DNA from: Acorus gramineus
Lineage: Eukaryota > Streptophyta > Magnoliopsida > Acorales > Acoraceae
NCBI GenBank assembly: GCA_030737835.1
Contig: CM060850.1
Location: forward strand, 9,615,877 to 9,679,876
DNA length: 64,000 nucleotides
Direction of reading: 5' to 3'
Every line of letters starts with the position of its first letter. Position 1 is the first letter of the stretch. Positions 43,537 to 56,811 of this stretch are shown here, one piece after another. The position numbers were made by a program, and so were the translations under genes. The notes below the pieces were generated by a model that was not told where the DNA came from, did not search any database, and was given only the letters and a program-made list of their open reading frames with translations.

Positions 43537-44660
43537 TTATTTAAACCCCTGTTTAGTAAAAAATCACCCCAATTGGAAAAACCGCCCAACCAATTTTTTA
43601 GAACCTATAAAACCACCCCGACTAAATACTATTGTGTAAAACCACCTTTACCGCCCACACCCCATTTTGAATCAAGCTCACCCCCTTATACTGTTCGACA
43701 AACGTAGTGTCTACCAATACTACATATGTCGACACTTCTAGTGTCAAATTGAAGGGTTACATAATTTTTTTTTTTTGTTATAATATCAACACATGTATTG
43801 TCGATATATGTTTAATATGTTGTCAAGCGGAGTGTTGATACTAGCAGATTATTGAAAAATAAAAAGAGTTATGCTTTTCAAGCTAACATCTTCTTCTTAT
43901 TTTTTTTGTGTTATATTTTGTTATTTGAAATCCTCGTTGATCAATGATTTTGATTCATTTCCTAATTATTAGTTTGATATAATTTAATTTTTATCTATAT
44001 TCAAACCAGACTGGCAATATAAACTAACAATAACTCATTTTATTCAAATATGTGATTGATATTAGTCTGAAAAGCGTAACTCTTTTATTTTGTGTGTATA
44101 TAATTCTTAATTTCTTGTATATGATTGAGTATTTATTTAATTTTTTTACAGTGTAGTATAACTCCCAAAGAACGTATTCGATCTACAGTTTTCAATTGAA
44201 AAAATAATTCTAAGGACATGGCATCGAGTTTTCAAGATGATGAAGCTCAAGCATATTCATTAGAAGTAGCTTGCAATTATCTGTTAGTATCAACACTATC
44301 ATTGTTAGCCATTAGCATTTTTCTCGACATCTTATATGCCGACCGATATTTATTTTTTTTATTTTTCAATAATCTGCTAGTATCGACATTCCGCTTGGCA
44401 ACATATTTAACACATATCGACAATATATGTATCGATATTATAATAAAAAAAATGTTTGTATAAACCTTCAGTTTGACACTAGAAGCGTCGACGTATGTAG
44501 CATCGGTCGACACTACATTTGTCAAACAGTACAGGGGTCGGTTTGGTTCAAAAATGAGGTGTGGTTGGTAGGGGTAGTTTTCATTTGGTTTCGAGTGCAT
44601 AAAAATGATTAATCACATGGTGGCTTTCTAATTGTATGGAGGTGGGTATATAACTTTCCT
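43537..44660. mobile_element. Large foldback element with nested inverted repeat
   Basis: Arms of about 310-325 bases (43537-43862 and 44353-44660) are imperfect reverse complements. Matching phrases are tactgttcgacaaacgtagt / tactgtttgacaaatgtagt, cttctagtgtcaaa, gttataatatc, tattgtcgatat and gatactagcagattattgaa. Inside, aaaagagttatgcttttcaa (43858-43877) pairs with tctgaaaagcgtaactctttt at about 44067-44087. The interior has no transposase. Long inverted arms suggest a Mutator-like or foldback origin; target duplication is unresolved. Confidence 0.7.
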
Positions 44661-44852
44661 TATTTAATTGAACGAGCCTGAACGAGTTCAAACAGAGCTG
44701 AACAAGAGCAGAGCATGAGCGGCTTGATTCGTTTACCGGCCTCAGCTCTGATCAGCTGAACCGTCGGCGATTCTATGCTGCCGAGTTGTTCAATTTCAAA
44801 AAAAAATTGTTGAAATGCGGGCCCCACATCAAAAATTGACTTCGTCAAACAT

Positions 44853-44860
44853 TATAAATA
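44853..44860 (+). promoter_or_regulatory. TATA box of the SPIRAL1-like gene
   Basis: TATAAATA, followed 65-95 bases later by a CT-rich leader (44926-44956) and a leader intron donor at about 45000 (aatcaag|gtaaga). The foldback element ends less than 200 bases upstream. Confidence 0.6.
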
Positions 44861-46606
44861 CCGTTGAAAAGCTTAAATCGCTCGCATTTTTCATAAAGGT
44901 TTCATTTGTTCTTCATCACTTTCGCTCTCTGTCTCTCTCTCTCTCGCTCTCGCTCTCACTTTCGGAGAGAATCTTCGGTTTTTCGTCGGAAAATCAAGGT
45001 AAGAAATCGTTAGATCTTCGTTTCTTCATCTAGATCTGTAATTTCTGTTCAGTTTGAATCCCGCTTCCTTGAGATCCGTTGTGAAATCGATTAGGGTTAC
45101 GATCGGACGGATCTGATGGGTGTTTTCTCTCTGTTTTGTGTTTCTTTCTTATGATCTGGTGTTTTCCCGCCTATATTAGCGGATCGGTCGTTTTTTCTGT
45201 GTTTTGTTTGGTTGGACCGTTTGGAATCTGACAAAGTTTGGATCTTTGTGTAAGATAATTTGGTAGTTGGTGTTGAAGTGTGTTTGATCTTATATTTGGA
45301 AGATCGTTTGGTGGGAGATGCCGAATTTTGGGGGTTAAAAATGCAGAACTTTATGGAAATGTGTGGCTTGATATGATTATGGTAATTGTTAGTTCACCAA
45401 ATGCACCTCTATTTTAAAAAAAAAAAAAAAAAATGGACGTGATCCATTGTTTTAAAAATTTTATTTTAGTTCACAAATTCAATTCCCTCCCCCCCCCAAA
45501 AAAAAAAAAAAATAAATATATTTTTGGCTTTGAGTTGATTTCCATCACCAGTTAACTAAAGTCATATTTTACAGGAAAAATGTTTGCATGAATGTGTTTA
45601 TGCATTTGATCTATTTTTCTGTTGTGTGTAGTGAGGACTGCTGAGATTAAGAACTCGCTTTTGCAGAGATAAAGAAAGTAGACTTAAGACCATAAGGAAT
45701 TGGCATTGTGTGGTTGTGTGGAGTGTCTTTCTTGTTGTGTGACTGGGGGCAATTCGGAAGGAATGAAACTGATCTTACCAAGGTTGAAAGTTCACTTGTT
45801 AGACTTTTTTTTTTGTGGGAGAATGAGTGAGGTATTTGGGGCTTGTCGGGAACAGCAGTTGTCACTGTAGTGTTAGTAGAGTTGTTGGGATTAATAGGAT
45901 TAGGAGTGGTTTTCTCGGGCTCAAATTTTGTCGTCTCACTTATTTGATGAGCTATAGTGGGTTTTTTTTTTTTTTGGTTGGTGGAGGAAGCCTCCTGGAC
46001 ATATATTGAGTATTTCAATATTTCTCAAAGATGATGTTTACTTCCTTTTTGAATGTGCTGATTTATCTTTTGAGCCCGTCTTTCAGCATTCGCATAGAAG
46101 CATCCATTATAGTTCACATTTTGGTGGCTTATTGCAGGACCTTCTTTGGTAAAGCTGACTATCAATCTAAATTGATTTTTACTCCTTGGAGCTCTTTTAC
46201 TTTATTTTCATCTTTGTTTTCAGATTTATTCAAACATCCATTTCCTTTGCATCATTCCTCTCTTAAAATTGTTGTAATTTTCCCCAATGCTAATAGCTTT
46301 ATGCCAGATGAGTTTATCTTCATTATGCATTGAGATTACAAGAAAAATAGTGATGCTACCAAATCATATTGTGACTTGTTCTTTGTTCTTATATTTGTTT
46401 TACATTTCATATGTGCTTCAAAACTTATGAATCCCCTTTCTTTTTTGGAAGTGATCTGGAATTATTACAAATTTATGTGATTATATGTTAGTTTTGTACA
46501 ATGATGGTTAGACAATTTTTGCACATATTCTTGTCAATTTGTTTATGTAAAATACACCCGGCAATAATGGGACTGGGGTTTAACCATTGACAGAAAAAAG
46601 GAGAGA

Positions 46607-48260
46607 ATGGGTCGTGGAGTAAGCAGTGGAGGTGGCCAGAGTTCACTGGGCTACCTGTTTGGCAGTGGAGAGGCCCCCAAACCTGCTGCTGCTCCCGCTC
46701 CCCCTGCTGAACCTTCTGCTACTCCCCCCACTGAGCCTGCTGCACTTGTCCCAAAGCCTGCACCTGTGGACAACGCCAAGCAGATTCCTGCCGGCATTCA
46801 GGGGAAGACTTCTAACAACTACTTCCGCGCTGATGGCCAGAACAGTGGGAACTTCATCACTGTAAGACACTTCTGTGAAACTCGTATTTCATTATATAGT
46901 TGGGATGTTAGATTGAAGAGATACGATTACAGACATACAAGGGAGACCTATGTGAATGATTAGTTTGACATTGACACTCTTTTTGTCAAAATGAATACAA
47001 GATAATTTTGAAATATTAGGGTAGTGCATCAATTTGATTGGTAGTTATTCATCGTAACTCCTTAAGAAGTTGATAGGAGATAATACTTTCTCCACCCATT
47101 CTAAACATTGTTAGCAAATTGAGTATTTGAGTGTACAATTTAAGATGCCCTGCATTCTATTTGCTTCAATAAAATCAAGGCAGGGTGCCTGTTCCGTCAA
47201 TAATAAGTATAATAATATAATATGCCCCCTTTTGAGACTGCAAGATCTAGATTGTAGCTTGTCGTGCTGTTATATAGTCTCTCTCTTTTTTTTCCTTTTT
47301 TTTGTGGGGTGAAGAATGGTGCTCCCCAGGGTTTTACCCCTTCACCTATTTAACAAATGTGGGAGATGCTAGTTGACTTAACCAAAGCTTATTTCGGTTA
47401 TATTGTCTATGTTAGGTGTTCATGTTGTAGATCTTCTTTGTGAAATAAAAAATAGCTGTTGACCTTCATTATCTGAAAAAGTGGAAGTCAAAAACTTAAA
47501 ACATTGTATATGTTGTCTTAACAATTTTTTTTATATTTACTGAAATATAACCTCTTTAATGTCTGCATGCTCTTTGCCCTTTCATGGAACATAATTCCAC
47601 CCTCTAAATGGAAACCTCATACTTATCCCCCGTTTGGAACGGGGATAGGCTTTAGTATACATTTATCCAAGCATAAGTAAGTATAAATAAGAATAAAGTG
47701 ATTTTGTGTTTGGTTGTGTTTTGATTATTCTCGTTGGTAAACGTAAAAATAAATGTTTTGTTGTTTGGGTAAAATGTGAATAAAGTGTGGATAAGGATTT
47801 ATAAAAGGTGAAAAAATAATAATAGTTGATTTGACATATGATTTATAAGAGGTGATGGCAGTTGATTTGACAGTGAGCTCACATATTCTTTAAGTGGAAT
47901 AACTTAGGATAACTTTAATTCAAGGGGTTGATTGGAATCCATATACCACTTTATCAGTGTTTATTTTGGCATACTTTATCAGGGGTTATCCAGGGTAAAC
48001 AAACACATTTTATCCCTTATCCGAGGTTATTCGGGGTTATCCGAGAGCTTATTCTCAAAACAAATGGGGGTTTAGGCTCATGACTGAATATGTGAAATGT
48101 GCTGATCCATTGTTTCATATTGGCCTCTGTTGTATGTCTCATGACTTTCTGATTGCATTTGTTGCTACAGGACCGGCCTTCAACCAAGGTGCACTCAGCC
48201 CCTGGTGGTGGCTCTTCTCTTGGCTATCTTTTTGGTGGTGGTGGTGCCGGCAGCAACTGA
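46607..48260 (+). CDS. SPIRAL1-like microtubule protein (SP1L), 114 aa
   Basis: Two coding exons, 46607-46861 and 48171-48260, give 114 residues. A non-coding first exon probably ends near 45000, with a 1.6-kb leader intron whose acceptor (ttgacag) lies 13 bases before the ATG. The protein has the SPIRAL1 layout: an N-terminal MGRGVSSGGGQSSLGYLFG, a Pro/Ala-rich middle, NYFRADGQNSGNFIT, and a C-terminal copy of the same motif, GGGSSLGYLFGGG. In Arabidopsis SPR1 proteins bind microtubule plus ends with EB1 and keep cells growing straight. Length is usual for the family (about 110-120). The second intron contains a whole family A MITE. The gene is convergent with the kelch gene. Confidence 0.93.
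47632..48075. mobile_element. MITE family A inside the SP1L coding intron
   Basis: Best-preserved partner of 10220-10672. The left end is tcccccgtttggaacgg and the right end caaatgggggttta, inverted to each other. It ends about 95 bases before the splice acceptor at 48169-48170, leaving the branch region outside the element. Confidence 0.7.
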
Positions 48261-49217
48261 CTCTGTCTTCTTTGCATAAAAACATGGAATATCCAGCTTT
48301 AATTGGAGTCTGATTGTGTAATATATGAGCCCCCCCTCTGCTAAAACATTTCTGTGGGCTTTACCCCATCCCAAAACAAAGAAAACAAAACTCTTTAAAA
48401 ATCACAGGAGAGTTTTCCCTCCTTTTGATGCGTGTTGGGCTCTATTGTCTGGTTTGAATTCGGTTGTATCCTTGTTTTTTTTTTTATCCAAAGGTTATTG
48501 TTGAAATGTTGTACTTGCTTTCAAATTAATTGATGTTATTTGATCTTTTTTGGTGAATCAGGTTGAATCCCAAAAAAAAATTTAGGGAGGCATTTCTGCA
48601 CTATTTTCATTGTCCCTTCTAGGTGTACATTTGTTTAATGGCCTATATACCTTGAAGTGTATATTTGAGTGAATTAAATGTGTGCATCCTTCTTTATCTC
48701 TAATCTAGTATGCACTAGATTATAGGAAAAGTCATGAAAATTTGGACCTGATACAATAGCTGTTGTCATCATTCATTTAGGAAAATATGGAGCCCGATAT
48801 AATAAAATTGATAAATAAATAAATCCATCAGTGTTGTTTATTTCAATGCTTCATAAAGATTTTATTAATGAAATGCTTAACTTGTCGCTACTCGAATAAT
48901 TTGATTTGAGTTGGCATACTGCATTTTAAAGATATCCTACACAAGGCAATAATAGATGGTATATAATCCAAAACAAAATGATAATTGATTAAATTAGAAC
49001 AACCTATGCAATGTGCCATGCTTCTCTTCATTTTGGTCAGAGAAAGCTGTTGAAGAAACCTTTTCTCACCACAAAACAGAAATGGAAAAAACCTTCACAC
49101 AGCTCTCTCATCACCCTATCTCTATCAAATCTACACATTTCATAGCTTCTACAATCAGGTTGTTTGTTGTTTCTTCTACTTCACTGAACAGCGTCCATTG
49201 CGAGTTTCGCTGATCCT
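48261..49217. other. 3' ends of two convergent genes
   Basis: Space between the SP1L stop codon and the kelch stop codon. It should contain both 3' untranslated regions. No other gene is seen. Confidence 0.5.
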
Positions 49218-50780
49218 CTATTCCTTGATAAGCAATTTCGCGACATCTGATTATACAAGAAACAAATGAGAGGGAAATATGCAGTAAGAATACCATTAAA
49301 TATTGGTGCATTAGTAATTCGTATCAGTGATAAATGAATTTCACCTTCACTCGAGCTGGGAAGACTCCCGGAGACACCAATTTTCGCATCTGGAGGCATA
49401 GCATCAGCTACATCAGGCTTTGGGCCAGAATGGGTACCATCTGTTATCACAGGTTTTGGGTCCATACTATGAAGCGAATTTGGTTTCAAGACTTCTTTGA
49501 CCTGCAGTAAACATTTTTTAGGTTATTTGGATTCATAAATAAATAAAATACCAAATTGAACCAGTCACACTATAGATTGAATTCGTCCTCCCATAATGAA
49601 ATGTAAGCATTCTGGATAATTCATTGATATATGTTTTTTTATTGAATGAACAAGAAGTGTTTTTTTCGCACCATATGTGGTTTAGAAGTGTCTACCGCAT
49701 GAACTGAATCAGTACATTCAGGAGCTTGGGCTTCCATTGGCTTCTCTGATGTAGTCTCCACGCTATAAGCATCATCAGTTAGAGTGTTGTCTGAGCTTTT
49801 CGTTGTCTGGTCCGAAAATCTTGGCATCTTTTCTTGGGGTTCACATTCAACTCTCAACTCAAACATACTAACTTCTCTGCTAGTCCTTTTCCTGTGAAAA
49901 CAAAGCTACCAAATTAAAGATATACAATAGATATACAAAGAAAGCCACAGCCACGACATGCTCACCTGTCAAGGTGGGAATAGGTACCATGGCTAAAGCT
50001 GGGATGGGAAGAAAACAAGATTCCACGAAGAGGTTTCCCATCAATTTTTGCTTCAATTGTGTATCCAAAAGTGAATGACTCCTTAACCTGAGCTTCGAAT
50101 GTAACTTGTCCGGAAGGATTGAATTCAAATGGCTGAAGAGTCAGTCTTTCTGCATTGCAATACAATGATGTTAAACACATTTGATGGCCATTCAATGCAG
50201 ACTTTGTTTCTCTGACTTCATTGTATAAGATTTGTTGTCACACTTCAGTTTATGCACGTACATGTCTGACATAAACATCTCTAAAACATGAAGGTGGATA
50301 ACTGTCGCAGTCTAAGACTTTGGGATGCATTAATGTAATTTCTTTAGTCCACTAAAACCATAAGCCTATCGCATCTCTACATAAGATATGATATTGCCGA
50401 AAGAAATTTCGATTTTATGCGAGTTTGCAAGGGTTCAAATAAGCTACACAACATGGATAACCACAATTGCAGTGCCAAAAGGCCACTAAAAGTCATTAGA
50501 GACCTTTGTACATGCACAATTGACTCATCGTTTAGTATGTGCATTTCTATTATCTAGTAAACATTGTACACCATGCATACTTTGCAAACTGAGGTTCAGA
50601 GCATACATAATAAGACGAACCCCTTTGCTTTAAATGATGCTAGAGAACATAGCATAAAGACATAAACACTATCTTCAATAATAATAATAATAAATAAATA
50701 AATAAACATAGCATAAACCCTTTCATTTGCAATATGCCTGTTAAGAATGGAAGTTTGACTGTGTGCAGACATGCATTTGT

Positions 50781-50818
<38 letters not shown>

Positions 50819-53800
50819 GTCTCTTTGCTTGAAGCAATTGAACAACTAAGATATTTGTTTTCATAAGTAAACTGGGCTCAAACCAAGCAATTATAGTAAT
50901 TGGAATCAATTAAAGTTGGTCATACCTGCCCCTCCAAGATTTTGAGGTGGCACTGGCCAGGAAGAATTGGATATCATACCAATCCTAGGAAAATCACATC
51001 TATTTAGTGAGAGGTTCTGATCTTGACACTTTTTCTTCAATTCTTTTCTATAAGAGAACTTCTCTGTCCTTTGTTCATCTTGCCCATTCTCCAATGACAT
51101 ACCTAGAAAACAAGAAGCATAAAAAATGAACCAACACATTGTGTTCCATTCAGTCTGAATGCTTAATTGAACATGCCTGATAAGGCATAAATAAACCAAA
51201 GGGGCAGCAACATAAAAAAGCTGAAATGTTTTATCCCATATAGCCTGGATCAGAACAGAATATGATATACATTATATACTAAATTACTAATAAGTGAAAC
51301 AACAAAATAAAATGTGCAATCCTGACCTGTGTGCAAGTAATACATGTCATCAAGGGCCTCTAGATTCTCATTACAGCCACCTATGAACACAATGATACCC
51401 AACCGTGCATCTAAACAATCTCCCGCTACCGAAAATCGAGGAGAGGGCCTTTGATCCATTATTGCAATTTTACTCCACATACACGTTTCTGCATTGAGGA
51501 AAATATTAAATGGAAAATGTCAACCACTGAAAACTCAGCTATACCAAATTTGTAATAGTGGTAGATTAATATTTATGTTTAAAACATCTACATTGAACAA
51601 ATAAAGAGACCAAAGAATCATGCAATGATATGATTTGAAAGCCATCAAGAATTCAATAGCGAAACAGTTTACATTGCCAAGCAACTATTTTTGGAAGTTA
51701 ATCTTTTCAGCTGTCTGGTTACAGATTGTACAAAGGATGATTTGATATAAAAACTTTCCTCAAAAATGATCTCATAATACATCAACATAAGTAGAATTCT
51801 AGACATCAAAAAAAGTTAGAATTAGATGAAATTACAGATGGACATTCTTGATAGATTATGAAGGAATACTAACTTGTTCACAATGATTAAAAGAACGAAG
51901 ATGCTTTGAAATGGAAGAGTTATAGGTAAATAAAAGGGTGGGTTGCGATATGAAAAAGTCTATGGAATTAAGGTAGGTCACAGCAGAACATAGTAAGTGC
52001 TGCTCTCTGAAAGATTAAACATGGGGAAAAAAAGTAAAATCCGCAATTGAAGAACTAATACAGTAATGACAAGTTCTGCAAGCAACATGATCTTGCAAAA
52101 TATACTCTGACTTCATCAAATTAGCACATAGTCCTTTCAGAGACACCATTGAATATGTTTTCTTCCAGTTTCCACCTATCTATAACAGTAGAAAGCTCAT
52201 GTAGGCTAGGATGATATTCTGAAGGTAGCACTAGCATCACCACCAGTATGCCAGAATTAGGTTCAAATCTACTTCCATATCTCTCATAATTCCAGTATAT
52301 TTTATAAGTTTCTGATAAGACGAGATTTTTCTTCACCAAGTCTTCATTTTCTAATTATGGACTCAATATTCTGTACCATCTCTTGATAAATCTATTACCA
52401 AACTAGAAACACATTACACGGCACATTATTTAATAAGTGTCCGATAGTAAAAGAACAAAAGGGAATGACATAAAATAAATAATAAATAAATGAAAGCTAT
52501 AGATATCTTACCCAAATTTAAAACATGAAGGTCATCATAAAGGCTCCTGTCATCAGTGAACCCCCCAAAAACAAAAAGGTACTTTCCAAGAGATACAGTT
52601 GAATGGCCCGCCCGCGGAGCTAGCATCTGTCCTGAAGTATGTAGCTCTTTCCAGACAAGGGTGTCTGCAAAGATGGAAAGTACCATTAGTGCATAAACTG
52701 GTGGATGGAGTAAATGTTGTGCAGAACTTTTGATTTCTCAGACTATACTAGAAATATACTATTGGACAATTTACCAAATATAGTAGCTATTAATGTCTAC
52801 AAAGATCCTGAATCTAGATAATTCTGCACGTCAGTCATGCAGAGCTTTTAATTAGTTCGCTCATCAATATATAAATTAACTGCAGTTTTCCCAAGTACAT
52901 AAGACAATTATATATGTATCATTGAGAAGGATAAGAGTTATTTAAACTAAATTTGGACAGGCGGATTGTGGTAAACTTAATGACAACATATCTGGATTAT
53001 AGTCTTTGAATATAAAGAATAGCAAGTTACTTTCAACAAGCAAATATGACTTCCAATTAATAAAAATAGGAGGGTAAGGAGGACAAAGAAGAAAAAGAAG
53101 ATATCTATATTCCTTGGCAATTAACATTTTATTGTACAAGTGACCTATTTACATTGAATATTTGTGTGTGTGTGTGTGTGTGTGTGTGTGATCATGCACT
53201 ACATGCATCAAATAATATATTTTAAAAAAATGCATCTCGGAGTAATTAAATCACTCTTTATTTTAGAAAAAGGCATACTTGTGTCAAGTACATGGACATC
53301 GGACAGATAATAATCAGATGCATCCTCCCCACCAAGGATGATAATTTTGTTTTTCCAAGCTGAACATGTATGACTATCACGTGCAGAAGGAGCAACACCA
53401 TGTGTTACAGCACGTTCCCAGAGTAATTGCTCTGCATATCAACAGAAGTTCAGCTGTGAATATTTCTCATCTTATAATAAAAAGTACTAGCTATTACTTT
53501 AAAAAGTTCCCTTAACCAAGCCATAGATACCAAGCCCACACGAGTGCATGTCTTGTACAAAACTACAAAAATATACCACAACATCAATAGCACAGATTTT
53601 ACAACCATGAACAATTTTCAAATAATTTTTTTTTGTGTTGAATGCTGAACAAACCACAAAATGAAGATTATCAAATGTTGATTCACTGAAATAACAAGAT
53701 TATCAAATTAACAAATTTTCTGATTAGGTATCATACAATAATTAGCTTGTTAGTCAGGAAGCTGCTACCCTTGTTAGCAATGGTCCAACTCATGTCTTTG

Positions 53801-56800
53801 TATGACTTAGATGATATGGCATAATTCTTCATAGAAATATACCAAATCCAAGAATAATATGAAAAAAATAATTAGAAGAACAAGATACACAACAGAGAAG
53901 AATTTTAATCTAGCTCTTTTAATTGAACCCAGATTGAAGAATTTCCGCCCGTGTACAGAAATCAACAATATCATGATCACAAAAATAACATAGGAAAAAA
54001 AAAATGGAGGTGATTGAATGTGCCTAAAGGGAGAATATGTGTGATATATTATGGCATGTCTGTGCCATCCATACATTCAGAAAACTATATTTCAACATTG
54101 TTGTAAGGGTAAAAAAAAAAATTAGAAGTAATTAAGTAGATATAAATGAAAGCAACTTTGGACCCAAACATCTGTTAAGAACAAAAGGATGTATCATCTT
54201 GAATCACTAAAAACAATTTTCTTCGTGGTAAGGCCATTGTTAAAAAATGTTTTGTCTGATCTCTATATATCACTTGATTAATAATGCAGATTCTTAGTTA
54301 GAGGTGTTTGGACACTATAAAGGTCAGGCTGGAGTAACAAAATAATATGGAGCTTTTCTCTGTAGTGGCCTTTTGTGGAATTCCTATTCCAGTATTTTCC
54401 GAATTTCTCCAACAAGTAAACTTCCTCTATTTCAAGATTGTCATAACATTTTTATTGTAATATCTAAAAATGAACTTTAGGTTTGATAGCCTTATATCAA
54501 CAAAACAATATTGAAAAGAGAGTCCGGATACTAAAAATATAATAAAAATAATTTTCTGCCTTGAAAAACTAATCCTAGAGGACTGCATACCAGACATGCA
54601 ACAGCTTAATAGATAAATAAACATCAGACATGCTCTCTTAATTTCACAACTTAGTGCATATTATTACTGGACTGACATTCTTACCTGTGTCGAATATGTA
54701 AAGATCATTATAATATATTTCTACTGGATTATCAAATGACTTCCCACAGCCTCCAAATACAAAAATTCGTTTGTCAACGAGTGCTGCACTATGTCCTTCC
54801 CGTGCTTCAGGTATCTCACCACGCACATTTGGCACGATCCATGTATTGGATGCTGGGAGTAAATTAACAGAGTTAGCATCTGACAGGATCAACAGTTAAA
54901 ATATAATCAAGTACTTCAGTATATCCAGTGCATGAACTCAAAACAGATTGTGGCATTTCTTCTTCAATCACACATGATCTCTACATGCATATATTGGGGG
55001 TAAAGAAGAGGCTTAGAATTCTGTCTAACAAGTTGAGAGTGTGTATATATACATGTGGGTAAAAAAAACTTTACAGTCACAAACTTGAATTTACAAACGG
55101 GGCATTCGAGTATATGATCCCATATTTATAGTTCATAAATCAGAATAGATGGGGCATCCTCACTGACTTGACTGAAATACTTGTAAATTTGGAAATAAAT
55201 ACACAGTTATATAATTACACCAGAGTTTACATCAAAACTAGCAGACATAAACTTGCCCTTCACATGCAAATACTCATAATAAAACTAATATACATGGAAA
55301 TAACAGAGAGTAAAGTTGAATTTAACCATCATTCACCAAGCAACACTACAAAGTAAACAGGCACTCACAAGTATCTAAAATGAAGAGATCCCTGAGTGGG
55401 TTCCTTCCATCTGTACCCCCAAACACGAAAAGATTATTCCCCACGGTATTGCATGTATGACTGTCCCTCGGGCAGGGGGGTATTCCTTTCATCATCGGCT
55501 TGCTCCATGTTTGCTTAACTGCATCATAATCAAACACGATAATTACACCATCAATCACAGGTGCTGTGTGAAGAACTTCTTATCAATTTCCAACATATAA
55601 AGTGATTATGCGATTACATGAGGTACCATTTTTTCAATTATTCATAAGTATGCATGGAAATAATAATCTAATTAGCATCACATATTGGTAAGCCCCAAGA
55701 TTATTATTATACCAATAAGATGGGCTCGTACATATAGCATATAAGAGCTCCAGAAACAGCATACACGCTAAATATACTCAGTCCGAAAAAAAGTTTGAAG
55801 ATGGACATGATACAATAGCACAACAATCAAATGAGTTTTAGTTAGAAGAAAAAAAGAAGCAAATGAGTCCACAGGAAAAGATAGATCACGCCAGAGAAAC
55901 CTGATCAATAAATGGAACCATCAATGAATCAACAAAACAAATCAAACAAATTCCTCAACAGAACTAGATAAGTTGCAGCTGAAACAAACATTCCAAAGGC
56001 AATATAATCCAGTAAGGTCAGCAAAAGACCACAAAATGGACAGTCGCAAAGGGAAGCCAAACCAGCCCAACAGAAAATCCAATCCTCTCAAAAACATTAA
56101 AGAGTCGGATCAAAATCACTTTGTAGAAAACAAAATGTTGCATAACTACAAGGATCTCCATGGAAATAAACGAAAACCAGAGCAACCAAATCACAGCCCA
56201 CTAAAAAACCAAACCGAAGATCCACTTCCAAAAAAACACAAAATGCAGGTAACCCACATCAATCAAACGCGAAAATCTAGTGAACCCACTAAATTAAACG
56301 AGAAAAAAAATCGAAAACCCATTTCACAGAACAAAATACAAGATACGCCACAGAACATAAAGCCGAAACAAAGAAGACCCACTTCACAGAACCGGAAACG
56401 ACGACGACCCACATGAGATTCACCGAAAAAGATCACATTTTTCCAGATACCCATATCACATAAAGCCGAAACAAAGGAGACCCACTTCACAGAAACGAAA
56501 ACGACGATGACCAATATGAGATTCATCGAAAAAGATCACATTTCCCCCCACCCAAACCACATAGAAACCCAAAAAAAAGAGGAAAAGAATGAGCTCTCAC
56601 TGGAGTCGAAGACGTGAACGTCGTTGGTCTGGCAGTTGTCCTTGCCATAACCGCCGAAGACATAAAGGAACCTCCCACCCTTAATGGAGTTGCAGGTGTG
56701 TCCCCACCTCCTCCCTGGGCCCCATATCCCTCCTTTCCTCCCCGCCGATTTCTTCCCTTCTGGGGTCTCCCTCGCCCGAGCATTCACGTGCACTCTCTCC

Positions 56801-56811
56801 CACCTCATCAA
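49218..56811 (-). CDS. Kelch-repeat (galactose oxidase-like) protein, 587 aa
   Basis: Eleven exons on the minus strand: 56601-56811, 55369-55518, 54685-54852, 53279-53431, 52512-52664, 51327-51488, 50926-51102, 49966-50149, 49672-49891, 49345-49501 and 49218-49246. All joins keep the frame and give 587 residues ending LLIKE. Residues 1 to about 335 hold six kelch repeats, each with the glycine pair and aromatic residues: GRRWGHTCN..FLYVFGGYG, PRDSHTCNTV..LFVFGGTDG, AREGHSAALV..IFVFGGCG, ARDSHTCSAW..IIILGGED, PRAGHSTVSL..LFVFGGFTD, PRFSVAG..VFIGGC. They should fold as a six-bladed propeller for protein binding. The remainder is a family-specific conserved part (FEAQVKESFTFGYTIEAKID) with an acidic, Ser-rich tail and no catalytic domain. 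It matches the plant kelch family of Arabidopsis At1g74150/At1g18610, whose role is unknown. No acyl-CoA-binding or F-box domain is present. Confidence 0.93.
50784..50812. repeat. (GA)n microsatellite in kelch intron 7
   Basis: About 14 GA units. It lies in the intron between the exons at 50926-51102 and 49966-50149. Confidence 0.9.
53164..53190. repeat. (GT)n microsatellite in kelch intron 4
   Basis: About 13 GT units between the exons ending at 53279 and starting at 52664 on the minus strand. Confidence 0.9.

Noticed and set aside
44218..44463. Plus ORF of 81 aa in the foldback element
   Set aside because: Spans the loop and one inverted arm; no homology, hydrophobic by AT-rich composition.
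55973..56416. Plus-strand Lys/Asn/Gln-rich ORF of 147 aa
   Set aside because: Lies entirely in the first intron of the kelch gene on the other strand, low complexity, no start context or homology recognised.
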